A stretch of DNA of 10,896 nucleotides, from the NCBI GenBank assembly GCA_002310175.1, contig DBYG01000087.1, forward strand, positions 1 through 10,896. Reading direction: 5' to 3'. Shown here in pieces: positions 1-6,753 of the stretch. Every line of letters begins with the position of its first letter. Within the stretch, counting starts at the first letter, position 1. Source of the DNA: Bacteroidales bacterium UBA1192. Its GTDB lineage: Bacteria; Bacteroidota; Bacteroidia; Bacteroidales; Bacteroidaceae. The position numbers and the translations under genes were made by a program. Under the pieces are notes generated by a model. It did no database searches, was not told the DNA's origin, and worked only from the letters and a program-made list of their open reading frames with translations.

Positions 1-58
1 TGCAAAAGGGGTCAGGCCCCAATTGCACGTGCAAAAGGGGTCAGGCCCCAATTGCACG
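1..58. repeat. Tandem pair of 29-bp REP-like palindromic repeats
   Basis: Two identical 29-bp units (1-29 and 30-58) lie head to tail. Each unit is an imperfect palindrome: outer arms GTGCAA/TTGCAC enclose an inner GGGGTCAGGCCCC hairpin. The junction forms a perfect 12-bp palindrome, TTGCACGTGCAA, at 23-34. The same unit occurs twice in the opposite orientation at 7230-7287. The layout resembles repeats mobilised by REP-associated tyrosine (Y1) transposases; that link is inference, since no such transposase is in the window. The window starts inside the first unit, so more copies may lie to the left. The stop codon of the adjacent sod gene falls inside the second unit. Confidence 0.85.
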
Positions 59-649
59 TTTTTCAATCACACTCCAATCCAGAATCTGCCAGAGAGCCTC
101 CAGATGCGCGGCACGGCGGTTCTGATAATCAAGGTAATACGCGTGTTCCCAAACATCGAACGTAAGCAACGGCCGGAGACCGCGCACAACTGGGTTAGAA
201 GCGCCCGGCTCCTGCGTAATCACGAGTGATCCGTCGGCATCACGGGACAGCCAAACCCATCCGCTGCCAAACAGCCCCACGCCCTTGGCCACGAACTCCG
301 CCCGGAACGCCTCCACGCCGCCCCACTGCCTAACAATCTGAGCCTTCAAGCCACCGTCATCGGCCAAAGCAACGCCCTTAGCGGCAAACTGCGTAAAATA
401 AAGATTATGGTTCAGAATCTGCCCCGCATTATTAAACACCGCCTGATTGGCCGATGCACCACCAGCCGGATTAGCCCTGCACACAATCTCCTCCAGAGAC
501 AAACCCTCCAGAGAGCTCCCGGACAGCAGCTTATTAAGATTATCCACATAAGCCTGCAGATGCTTCCCATGATGAAAACTCAGCGTCTGAGCGCTAATGA
601 CCGGCTCCAGGTCCGATTCCCCGTACGGCAATTTAATCAGTTCAAACAT
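41..649 (-). CDS. sodB: Superoxide dismutase, iron (or cambialistic) type
   Basis: A cytosolic Fe/Mn-family superoxide dismutase that converts superoxide to hydrogen peroxide and oxygen. The 202-residue length is normal. All four metal ligands are visible: H26 (FHHGKH), H81 (NHNLYF), D165 and H169 in the DVWEHAYY signature. Q77 in NNAGQ sits where iron enzymes carry the second-shell glutamine, so an Fe-type or cambialistic enzyme is favoured over a strict Mn enzyme. The start MFELIKLPY aligns with the usual N-terminus. The odd part is the C-terminus: after DWSVIEKR the last residues (AIGA) and the TGA stop are encoded by the REP-like repeat, so the repeat replaced the native end. The protein is probably still functional, because the family's last few residues vary. 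The upstream TATTTTCG on the minus strand is only a weak promoter candidate. Confidence 0.95.
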   Translation of the reverse strand: MFELIKLPYGESDLEPVISAQTLSFHHGKHLQAYVDNLNKLLSGSSLEGLSLEEIVCRANPAGGASANQAVFNNAGQILNHNLYFTQFAAKGVALADDGGLKAQIVRQWGGVEAFRAEFVAKGVGLFGSGWVWLSRDADGSLVITQEPGASNPVVRGLRPLLTFDVWEHAYYLDYQNRRAAHLEALWQILDWSVIEKRAIGA

Positions 650-718
650 ATCTCAAAAGCATTAATTGGTTCAACAAAGGCGAAAATACGCATTTATTTA
701 CAACAATCCACTTCAGTA

Positions 719-1183
719 CTATTCATAATTCAGCAAATCATCACAATACTCATCCAACACCGCAATCAAACGCTCCTTGTCTGGATTATCATCCCAAACG
801 AACAACGACAGCACAAGATTGTAGCCCTCAGTCTGGCCAAATCGATCAATCTTCTTCAGTTCCGTTGGAGCATAAGATAAGTACCATGACTCAAAGAGCC
901 TTTTCCTCACCATTTCACGGCCATCCGATGAATCACACGTAATTAACATAGAATCCAGATGATTCTGGAAAAACTTCACAAGAATAGCACAAATGGTATC
1001 AGACACACACTCATCTACCATTCCACCCACCCCGGGATTAAGCCTGTCAAAATTAAAAGTGTAAAGATTATCAGCAAAAGGGAGCTTCAAGAAATAAGCA
1101 ACATAAACAGCTCCCGAAGGTGTCTTAAAATGGTATTGTCCGTCTTCTACCCAATAATCATACGGGCGTAACGAACTCAACAT
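719..1183 (-). CDS. DUF6169-like hypothetical protein
   Basis: A 154-residue soluble protein without signal peptide or membrane segment. The pattern (Y-H-F-x-T near residue 18, A-Y-F-L, a central D-T-I-x-x-I-L, then C-D-S-x-D-G-R-E and R-K-R-x-F-x-x-W) matches my recollection of the DUF6169 family of Bacteroidetes, whose function is unknown. The match is from memory and unsearched. Its start overlaps by 26 bases the end of a 45-aa ORF in another frame, which suggests translational coupling in a two-gene unit behind the promoter at 1318-1348. In the wider family such pairs often sit near accessory or defence genes; that context is inference here. It is not SOD-related despite being adjacent. 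Confidence 0.8.
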   Translation of the reverse strand: MLSSLRPYDYWVEDGQYHFKTPSGAVYVAYFLKLPFADNLYTFNFDRLNPGVGGMVDECVSDTICAILVKFFQNHLDSMLITCDSSDGREMVRKRLFESWYLSYAPTELKKIDRFGQTEGYNLVLSLFVWDDNPDKERLIAVLDEYCDDLLNYE

Positions 1184-1295
1184 CTCTCTCCTTCTCTATA
1201 GTCTTGCTCGGAACGCCTTCACGAATACTTCGGATGATAGAATGTTTATCCTCTATCATCTTAACAAAAATGTTATTATTCTCCTTCTTTTTCAT
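1158..1295 (-). CDS. Small 45-aa protein upstream of and overlapping the DUF6169-like gene
   Basis: The reading frame starts with ATG at 1295, encodes 45 residues (MKKKENNNIFVKMIEDKHS... ending VEFVTPV) and stops with TGA at 1158-1160. The protein is charged and probably helical, with no membrane segment. Its start lies about 23 bases downstream of a strong -7 box, and its end overlaps the next gene by 26 bases, so both look like one transcript. The 'F-V-K-M-I-E-D... F-V-T-P-V' layout resembles small Bacteroidetes proteins found ahead of various toxin-like or unknown genes; I cannot name a family. It could be the small partner of a two-component (toxin-antitoxin-like) unit, but nothing in the sequence proves this. 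Confidence 0.65.
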   Translation of the reverse strand: MKKKENNNIFVKMIEDKHSIIRSIREGVPSKTIEKERDVEFVTPV

Positions 1296-1317
1296 GTCGT
1301 ATAGTTTTATTCTTCCG

Positions 1318-1348
1318 CAAATATAGTAATTAGCTTCAATAACTACAA
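1318..1348 (-). promoter_or_regulatory. Bacteroidetes-type promoter for the 45-aa/DUF6169-like pair
   Basis: On the minus strand TATATTTG (1318-1325) fits the -7 consensus TAnnTTTG exactly. A TTG (1346-1348) lies 20 bases upstream, as expected for the -33 box of the primary sigma factor of Bacteroides. The start codon at 1295 follows at a plausible leader length. No Shine-Dalgarno is seen, as is usual for this phylum. Confidence 0.7.
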
Positions 1349-1418
1349 CATTTAAGTATTATTAGTGTTATATTTATACCGCTTATTATTAAATACATAG
1401 CCGATAAGCGAGCCCATA

Positions 1419-1778
1419 CTACATAATCACCATCTTCTCCCCACCCAAAGCATCCGCAAGAATAGCCCGAACAAAACGCCCGGCATCTATAGAATATGTT
1501 TGCTCATCTTTTGAATATTCACGCTCAAACTTAATCTCATCTATCTTCATGAGCCCCCAATGATCAATTATTACATATGCGTCCTCAAAACAATAGATAT
1601 TGGTATTATCGTCCGGGCGCTTATCTGGGGCATGCTTCTTTAGTTCCTCTATTGACAATAAAACACGGCCAACTGCATCTCTGATATTATCATCAACGGT
1701 ACTCAATGGCAGATGGGTTGCATTACTCCACTTTTCACTGTTCTGCACGCTACACATAGCTGTTCTCTCCCGATACAT
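1419..1778 (-). CDS. C-terminal half of the Mrr-like nuclease in a shifted frame, or a separate small gene
   Basis: An open frame of up to 119 residues that overlaps the end of the Mrr-like gene by 76 bases in the -1 frame. Residues from about 66 on (CFEDAYVIIDHWGLMKIDEIKFE, then a F-V-R-A-I-L-A-D-A-L-G-G-E end) resemble the C-terminal domain that, from memory, follows the catalytic domain in longer Bacteroidetes Mrr-like proteins of about 280-300 residues. Adding one base to the overlap would join the two frames into one protein of that size. The first ATG (1778) may therefore not be a real start. Possible explanations are a natural frameshift mutation, programmed frameshifting or a sequencing error; an independent gene is less likely. 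Confidence 0.6.
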   Translation of the reverse strand: MYRERTAMCSVQNSEKWSNATHLPLSTVDDNIRDAVGRVLLSIEELKKHAPDKRPDDNTNIYCFEDAYVIIDHWGLMKIDEIKFEREYSKDEQTYSIDAGRFVRAILADALGGEKMVIM

Positions 1779-2257
1779 ATTAATTTAATATCAAAGCCCC
1801 GCTTGGCAGCCCACTCTTCATTTATGAGAAAGAGACGATGAGTAACGTCAGTTTCAAACTGCATATCAAGCTCACCAATAACAGTCTCACCATCTCTGGG
1901 CGCCCTTAGTTCCTTAAGAGAAATACCGTAGTAATCAGCAAACTTCTTAGCCCCTTTCTGGTAACCAACCGTCGTGACCATAATGCCTTTCACATCTTCC
2001 AGGTCCGATATCACACCATAGAAGTCACGCACCTTACCGATAGAAACGCCGTAACTATAGTTCTTACATTCTATAGCGACCCGATGCACTTCCCCATTCT
2101 TCTCATACTCCCAGTAAACATCAATCTGGTGATTCAGGCCTGACTCACCCCTCAGCTTTACGTTATGCTGCACAGATGATGAAAGTAGCCCCTTATATAA
2201 CGCCAGTCGCTCACACAACTCACGTGTGAACTTCTCATACTCTGTATTGGTATTCAT
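1703..2257 (-). CDS. Mrr-like restriction endonuclease (PD-(D/E)XK fold), probably truncated by a frameshift
   Basis: A 184-residue protein with the catalytic core of the Mrr_cat type: G-x-S-G-L-N-H-Q-I-D (Asp46) followed by V-A-I-E-C-K (Glu63 and Lys65), the PD-(D/E)XK metal-binding motif, then GIMVTTVGYQKGA, which fits the family's second conserved block. Such enzymes cut foreign or modified DNA. I take ATG at 2257 as start: it lies 10 bases past the stop of the upstream ASCH gene, and the protein begins with a normal helix. The earlier in-frame ATG at 2290 would overlap that gene and add 11 unrelated residues. After about residue 160 the sequence (ICIGREQLCVACRTVKS...) degenerates to a stop at 1703, while the expected C-terminal domain continues in the -1 frame. 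Activity is uncertain, because the core is intact but the C-terminal domain is detached. Confidence 0.85.
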   Translation of the reverse strand: MNTNTEYEKFTRELCERLALYKGLLSSSVQHNVKLRGESGLNHQIDVYWEYEKNGEVHRVAIECKNYSYGVSIGKVRDFYGVISDLEDVKGIMVTTVGYQKGAKKFADYYGISLKELRAPRDGETVIGELDMQFETDVTHRLFLINEEWAAKRGFDIKLICIGREQLCVACRTVKSGVMQPICH

Positions 2258-2267
2258 GATGCCGATT

Positions 2268-2648
2268 CTATCTCTCCAAAGCCCCCTCATCCATCAGGAA
2301 CTCCTCAAGGCTCATAATCAGGATGCCGTTCTCGTCATTGTGCCTCATAACCTTGTCTCTGGTTACTATCACTATCGCGTATGCCGTCTTCCTGCCCTTG
2401 TAGTACTCATCAAAGAATTTCTTGGTTATACCAGAGAACTTTTTGGTCTCTTTCCACACATCCGCTGGTACTCCAGAAACCACATCAACGGGCTGGAACT
2501 CTCCTATCACTTTACTGATGGGAGCTGACGCATACACATATACTTTCTCCACTGGCTGTTTGAACACACTCTTTCTGTATTCAAACTTCTTCTTCCCCGC
2601 CACAATCTCCTCTACAAACTGTGGTTTAATCGATAAAATAGCGTTCAT
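2268..2648 (-). CDS. ASCH-domain protein
   Basis: A 126-residue protein. The start MNAILSIKPQFVEEI, the G-K-K-K-F-E-Y-R-K-S loop at 18-27 and V-I-G-E-F at 47-51 are hallmarks of the ASCH (PUA-like) fold, a small beta-barrel thought to bind RNA or modified nucleotides. The middle part (WKETKKFSGITKKFFDEYY) fits the same family. The extra C-terminal 25 residues (after YAIVIV) are not typical and look helical. The gene overlaps the upstream 49-aa ORF by 23 bases and is followed 10 bases later by the Mrr-like nuclease, so it is part of one operon. ASCH proteins next to nucleases suggest a sensing or modulating role; that is inference. Confidence 0.85.
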   Translation of the reverse strand: MNAILSIKPQFVEEIVAGKKKFEYRKSVFKQPVEKVYVYASAPISKVIGEFQPVDVVSGVPADVWKETKKFSGITKKFFDEYYKGRKTAYAIVIVTRDKVMRHNDENGILIMSLEEFLMDEGALER

Positions 2649-2775
2649 TTGCTTGTCCTAATTCAATAATCTTCCTAAACTGCTCATCCGTCAGCTCCAA
2701 TAATCCAAAAAAATCTCCGATTTCTATTTCACCATGAATAAAACCAGCAGATTTTATGTAAGTTTGTACAGTCAT
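2626..2775 (-). CDS. Small 49-aa protein leading the ASCH/Mrr-like operon
   Basis: ATG at 2775, TAA at 2626-2628. The peptide starts MTVQTYIKSAGFIHGEIEIG and ends in a probable helix (L-T-D-E-Q-F-R-K-I-I-E-L-G-Q) before RYFID. It has no signal or membrane segment. Its end overlaps the ASCH gene start by 23 bases, and its AT-rich codon use matches the genes downstream rather than the GC-rich gene on the other strand. I do not recognise it. It could be the true first gene of the operon or the C-terminal remnant of a longer gene, since the frame stays open upstream without another clear start. Confidence 0.5.
   Translation of the reverse strand: MTVQTYIKSAGFIHGEIEIGDFFGLLELTDEQFRKIIELGQANERYFID
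2759..2766 (+). promoter_or_regulatory. Possible -7 box for the zinc-ribbon operon
   Basis: TAAGTTTG fits the TAnnTTTG -7 consensus on the plus strand, 27 bases before the first possible ATG (2793) and 84 before the preferred one (2850). No TTTG is seen about 20 bases upstream. The box lies over the start of the divergent 49-aa ORF, so it is a weak call. Confidence 0.3.
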
Positions 2776-2849
2776 TCCGATAACAGGCGGCAATGCGGGT
2801 CAGCCGACTGTCTTCGGAAACGGGAAGTGACCTGCCAAAATCAAGCAAT

Positions 2850-3596
2850 ATGTTGCACAGTTTTACAAGAAATTACGACGATTTGTCAACCGAAGCCGGT
2901 TTTCAGTACGAATTCCACTGCGATTGCTGCGGAAACGGCTTCAGATCCACCTTCAAGCAGTCCACCACCTATAACAGCAAGAAGCGCACGGAAGGCTTCG
3001 GCCGCGGAGCCAGCATCCTCGGCAACCTCCTGGGCGGCAAGCTCGGCAGCCTCGGCAACGCCATCGAATCCGGCGCGAACGCCCTCCGCGACCGCCTGGA
3101 AGACCGAAGCCCGCAATGGCGCAAGGAGCAGGAAAAATCCTTCGACGAAGCCCAGGCCGAGGTCAAGCCCATGTTCACGAAATGCCCCTCCTGCAACAGC
3201 TGGGTGTGTGCCGATTGCTGGAACGAAGAAGAAGGTCTCTGCATCAGCTGCGCCCCGCGCGAAAGCAGCTACGTGGCGAAAGCCCGCAACGAAGCCATGC
3301 GCCGCAACATCGACGAAGAGGCCCAGTCCGCAACCGTATGGCACGGCAAGCTCGAGGAACGCACCACCCTCTGCCCGCACTGCGGCAAGCCCGCCGGCCA
3401 GGGCAAATTCTGCAACAATTGCGGTAAGCCCCTGAGCCTGCTCAAATGCCCCAACTGCGGCGCAATGGTCCAGCAAGGCACAAAATTCTGCAGCGAATGC
3501 GGTGCACCCGTAGGCGGCAAGGCCATCTGTCCCAACTGCGGTCAAGAAAACGAACCCGGCACCAAGTTCTGCGGCGAATGCGGCACAAAACTCTAA
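2850..3596 (+). CDS. Multi-zinc-ribbon protein
   Basis: A 248-residue protein with many paired cysteines. The N-terminal part has C24-D-C-C27. A glycine-rich stretch (residues 50-70, G-F-G-R-G-A-S...G-G-K-L-G-S-L-G-N) may be flexible or membrane-associated. A cysteine cluster follows at C112/C115/C120/C123/C131/C134. Three classic zinc ribbons close the protein: C175/C178-C188/C191, C200/C203-C214/C217 and C227/C230-C241/C244. The fold implies zinc binding and probably protein or nucleic-acid contact; the cellular role is unknown. I prefer ATG 2850 (MLHSFTRNYDD) because the 19 residues gained from ATG 2793 look non-coding. The start of the next gene is 34 bases downstream, so the two form an operon. 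High GC at third codon positions sets it apart from the AT-rich defence-type neighbours. Confidence 0.85.
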   Translation: MLHSFTRNYDDLSTEAGFQYEFHCDCCGNGFRSTFKQSTTYNSKKRTEGFGRGASILGNLLGGKLGSLGNAIESGANALRDRLEDRSPQWRKEQEKSFDEAQAEVKPMFTKCPSCNSWVCADCWNEEEGLCISCAPRESSYVAKARNEAMRRNIDEEAQSATVWHGKLEERTTLCPHCGKPAGQGKFCNNCGKPLSLLKCPNCGAMVQQGTKFCSECGAPVGGKAICPNCGQENEPGTKFCGECGTKL

Positions 3597-3630
3597 CCAC
3601 AAAGCTTTAAGCATCGCCCCCCTAACCACC

Positions 3631-4641
3631 ATGGGTTCAGGAACTTATAACTGCCGAATCAACACCGGAATTTTGTCCGATGAAGCTGTGTGCGCCATCG
3701 GCCAGGAAGAACTGCAATTCCGCGCCGGCAACCGCAAGTTCAACGTTAACTATGCCGATATCAACGACTTCCGATTACTGAACTACCACCTGTTTCTGGA
3801 CACCTCAAGCGGCAAGGTAGAAATCTCGCAATTGGGACTGCAAACCGAAGATTTTTTCGAAAAATTCTGGCAAGCCTACAACGCCCGTTGCCTGAATGCG
3901 CTCTTCGTGGAACTGCAAGACACCCCCCTCTTCACCGGTGAGGGCGATTACGCTTACACCGAGCAGGGAGACGAGCGTCACGGCATCGCAAAAATATCTT
4001 TACACAGCGACTGCCTGTGCATACTCCCGCATAACAACGGTGCGCGGCGCATCCCCCTCTGCTTCTCGCAAGAGCCTGAAACAGAGCAATTTAAAATCTC
4101 CCTCAAACTGGACTCCGGGGAACACTACCAAATCAGCCGCATCGGCCGGGACACAGAGACCGTGTTCGGAAAAATGTGTGCCGCACGCACAAAAGTCGTC
4201 AGGAAATGGAAGGCCGCGCACGATGAACTTTCCGCGCAACTCTCTGAACGACTGGGCGAAAGAGCCAACGAATACCAACAGATGCAAGCTCTCGGGTGCC
4301 ACATGATCATCGGCCTCTATTCACTGGATGACCCCGGATTCTGGTTCGCCGGAATCAAAGAAGGCAAAGCCGCCGTAGAACTCGTAACAAACGAACAAAC
4401 AGCCACTTACCTATACACTTTCAACACCTCCGACACCGAATTCGAATACGCCTTGCGTCATGCAATGGAGAGCGCAGGCAAGCACCGTGAAGTAATCTTC
4501 ACCGACCTCGCCGACAAACCCCTCTACCAGATGACCGTCAGCCGCAGCCGCTTCCTCCGCTTCCTCCGCGCCCAAAACGCCGGCCGCCTAATCCACACCC
4601 CCTCCTGGCCCACCAACCTAACCCACTTCCTCCCAAAATAG
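3631..4641 (+). CDS. Hypothetical protein co-transcribed with the zinc-ribbon protein
   Basis: A 336-residue soluble protein of unknown function, without signal peptide. Two stretches with alternating strands (about residues 15-70 and 118-180: ILSDEAVCAIGQEELQF..., then AKISLHSDCLCIL...) look like tandem PH-like beta-barrel domains; this is inference from pattern only. A charged helix follows (185-220, K-W-K-A-A-H-D-E-L-S-A-Q-L-S-E-R-L), and a mixed C-terminal domain begins at MIIGLYSLDDPGFWF. The start 34 bases after the zinc-ribbon gene and the shared GC-rich codon use mark a stable gene pair. The last 25 residues are rich in Pro, Thr and Arg. Confidence 0.8.
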   Translation: MGSGTYNCRINTGILSDEAVCAIGQEELQFRAGNRKFNVNYADINDFRLLNYHLFLDTSSGKVEISQLGLQTEDFFEKFWQAYNARCLNALFVELQDTPLFTGEGDYAYTEQGDERHGIAKISLHSDCLCILPHNNGARRIPLCFSQEPETEQFKISLKLDSGEHYQISRIGRDTETVFGKMCAARTKVVRKWKAAHDELSAQLSERLGERANEYQQMQALGCHMIIGLYSLDDPGFWFAGIKEGKAAVELVTNEQTATYLYTFNTSDTEFEYALRHAMESAGKHREVIFTDLADKPLYQMTVSRSRFLRFLRAQNAGRLIHTPSWPTNLTHFLPK

Positions 4642-4648
4642 TACAAAA

Positions 4649-4698
4649 GTGATATGAACCCCGAAAGTTGGACAAAAAACTTTCGGGGTTCATATCAC
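4649..4698. terminator. Bidirectional hairpin terminator, perfect 21-bp stem
   Basis: Arms 4649-4669 and 4678-4698 are perfect inverted repeats around an 8-base loop (GGACAAAA). The hairpin sits between two convergent genes ending at 4641 and 4711. Read on minus, the stem is followed by TTTTGTAC; on plus the downstream run is only weakly T-rich (AATTGTATCATTTTA). It therefore best terminates the ATPase/TOPRIM operon and may stop the zinc-ribbon operon too. A perfect stem of this length is longer than most intrinsic terminators. Confidence 0.75.
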
Positions 4699-4710
4699 AA
4701 TTGTATCATT

Positions 4711-5400
4711 TTATAGTTTGTTCCGCAACTTATCCAGCTCCGGCTTTACAAATCCCAGAATCTCCCGGCCAGGTTTGCTCATCTCAGTAGAATAAAGACT
4801 CAGCCTACCGTCCTTTTCCATCCCAAAGTTTGCCTCAGCATTATATATCGCATCCTCTAACCGCGCCGGATCCTTCTCAAAATTAAACCCTCCGGAAATC
4901 TCCTTATGAACATATTCCTTAAAGGAGGCACAATCCCCGACCTTCTCTTGAGACGGCTTCTTTTCATAGAAATGATAGTATAACCAAATCTCAAAACAAG
5001 GATTACTTTGAGCCACATTCCATACCGGATACGGTTTCACCTCATCCAATTTATCTTTAATGGCGGAATTCTGCGAATCACAAAAATCTCTCAATAGCTT
5101 AATCTTCCCCTCTTCCTCCCACGTATCAGTATCGACAATAAACCAGACCGTATCACCGTGCTCGCATTCAACTGTATACTTGCGGTCAGGACCTATCAAT
5201 TCCTTCTTAGCAAGTTCCATAAGCTTAATAGGATCACTACCATCCGTTGGCGGAATAGTTATAACCTGTAAGTTCGATGACAATCCCTCAAAGAACTTGA
5301 AATAGTCAGGTTCTGTGCCTTTTCCTTCGCAAACAAGGTAAATCTTATGAGCATCTCTTGACGGCTCACGCTTGCCGTAATCTCTCCGACGTTGAATCAT
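4711..5400 (-). CDS. rloB: RloB-family TOPRIM-like protein
   Basis: A 229-residue protein of the RloB family, the nuclease-like partner in RloAB/AbiL-type modules. TOPRIM features are visible: Glu25 in V-C-E-G-K-G-T-E-P-D-Y-F and the acidic pair D90-x-D92 in WFIVDTD, followed by the family block Q-S-N-P-C-F-E-I-W-L at 131-140. The N-terminus is basic (MIQRRRDYGKREPSRD), as is usual for the family. Its start lies 3 bases after the stop of the ATPase gene, so translation is probably coupled. In related systems (PARIS, OLD/Gabija-type) the ATPase senses infection and the TOPRIM protein acts on nucleic acid; transfer of that mechanism here is inference. Confidence 0.9.
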   Translation of the reverse strand: MIQRRRDYGKREPSRDAHKIYLVCEGKGTEPDYFKFFEGLSSNLQVITIPPTDGSDPIKLMELAKKELIGPDRKYTVECEHGDTVWFIVDTDTWEEEGKIKLLRDFCDSQNSAIKDKLDEVKPYPVWNVAQSNPCFEIWLYYHFYEKKPSQEKVGDCASFKEYVHKEISGGFNFEKDPARLEDAIYNAEANFGMEKDGRLSLYSTEMSKPGREILGFVKPELDKLRNKL

Positions 5401-5403
5401 GGG

Positions 5404-6729
5404 TTACCAGTGTAAATCTTTCAGGTTAGATAGGAATGGAATACCGCCATAACGGCCGTTCAAATAACCGTTCTCAATATTGGCGGTGTGATGAATATTA
5501 AAGTCACTCAAAGGATACAACTGAGTGGCCTGCTCGGCATCCTTCTGGGCAAACCAAATCTCATCAGGACGCAATATATCCTGATCAAGCAAACAAGACT
5601 CATGGGTCGTGAAAATCAGCTGACCATTCATCTCATTGCTCTCCGATATCTTTCTGATAATGCTTTTTATCAGGATAGGATGAATGCTACGCTCAATCTC
5701 GTCAACAACATATACCTCAGAATTCAATGAAATGCCATAGAATAGCAGCATATACTCTATCAGTCGGCACGTGCCATCAGACTCATACCGCATGGGCATC
5801 TCATACTCTACTCCATTCATTGAATGGATAGCCACTATCTTCTTTAAATATACATTATGTGTATTGTCCGATATAATATTCAGGTTTTCCTTTCCTGTTG
5901 CATCAGAGAGGACAACAGGAACACCTGGCATATTCCTGGCATCATTATATGCCTTTAAAAGCCTTGGATTATTCTGAATCTCACTTTCAACCAACAGTTC
6001 TTTACGAACCTCCAACCTTGAGATGCCTGTGCCTAACTCCGGGACAGTAGAATTGACAAGATCAGCAAAACTCTTATTAGTCTCTAAAAGATGAGGAACA
6101 TAAAGCACTTTACTTCCTGGTCCTACCAAATGCAATGAATTGTCAAACCATCTGAATGCATCTGTTATCATCGGAATCTCATCGGGATAATAGCCGCCCA
6201 AGAAAGAGAGCAACAGCATATCAGGACGTACCAATCGGCTTATAGCATCGATATATGAGTCGTTCATCTTTTTTGAAGAGTACTTGCCGTTGATTTTTAT
6301 GGCAGATTCATTCCTGGAAAACAACTCAATATCCCTGCGTTTCAGGCACAAAAGCAACTCCTCTACAAGAACACTGTGCTTCTGGAACTCAACATGATAA
6401 TAGTATGTGTTTGTATTCAGATAGAATTCTATAGCAAACCCCGTTGGTTTATCCGAGCTATCTGTATCATACTTAAAAGGAACGCCTGCCAAGTCATACC
6501 CTCCAATAGAACCGGACAGAACAGCACTTCGCAAAAAGTTCAGTGCATATATCAGATTACTCTTTCCCGCACCATTAGCACCATAAATAGCCCCCAGCCT
6601 TAACGCAGTGGCATGACCACAATCAATCTTATGATTATCATGATTGTGGCTCTTGCTTGACGGGAAAGTATTAAACTCTACTTGCCCTTTAAACGATGCG
6701 AAATTCTCAACAATAAAGCGCAAAATCAT
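5404..6729 (-). CDS. rloA: RloA-like AAA/ABC-type ATPase
   Basis: A 441-residue SMC/OLD-like ATPase of the AAA_15/AAA_21 group. The start MILRFIVENFASFKG is typical. Walker A is G-A-N-G-A-G-K-S at 50-57, the signature-like region is R-Y-E-S-D-G-T-C-R-L at 314-323, Walker B is V-Y-V-V-D-E-I-E at 339-346, and the H-loop is F-T-T-H-E at 373-377. The length is normal and all ATPase motifs are intact. It forms a tight two-gene operon with the TOPRIM protein and has its own promoter at 6754-6783. AbiL of lactococci and other RloAB-like pairs share this ATPase + RloB layout and cause abortive infection, so this is a likely phage-defence sensor. Confidence 0.9.
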   Translation of the reverse strand: MILRFIVENFASFKGQVEFNTFPSSKSHNHDNHKIDCGHATALRLGAIYGANGAGKSNLIYALNFLRSAVLSGSIGGYDLAGVPFKYDTDSSDKPTGFAIEFYLNTNTYYYHVEFQKHSVLVEELLLCLKRRDIELFSRNESAIKINGKYSSKKMNDSYIDAISRLVRPDMLLLSFLGGYYPDEIPMITDAFRWFDNSLHLVGPGSKVLYVPHLLETNKSFADLVNSTVPELGTGISRLEVRKELLVESEIQNNPRLLKAYNDARNMPGVPVVLSDATGKENLNIISDNTHNVYLKKIVAIHSMNGVEYEMPMRYESDGTCRLIEYMLLFYGISLNSEVYVVDEIERSIHPILIKSIIRKISESNEMNGQLIFTTHESCLLDQDILRPDEIWFAQKDAEQATQLYPLSDFNIHHTANIENGYLNGRYGGIPFLSNLKDLHW

Positions 6730-6753
6730 AGTGATTCCGTTAAAATTTCACGG

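Noticed and set aside
1..58. CRISPR array from the repeated 29-mers
   Set aside because: The units are directly adjacent without spacers and are palindromic REP-like elements; no cas genes are present.
1380..1410. CGCTTAT...ATAAGCG inverted repeat after the Mrr-like C-terminal frame
   Set aside because: A 7-bp AT-rich stem with a 17-base loop and no T run is too weak to call a terminator.
2886..3632. Long minus-strand open frame opposite the zinc-ribbon gene
   Set aside because: An Ala/Gly/Phe-rich shadow produced by GC-rich codons of the real gene, which has clear zinc-ribbon motifs.
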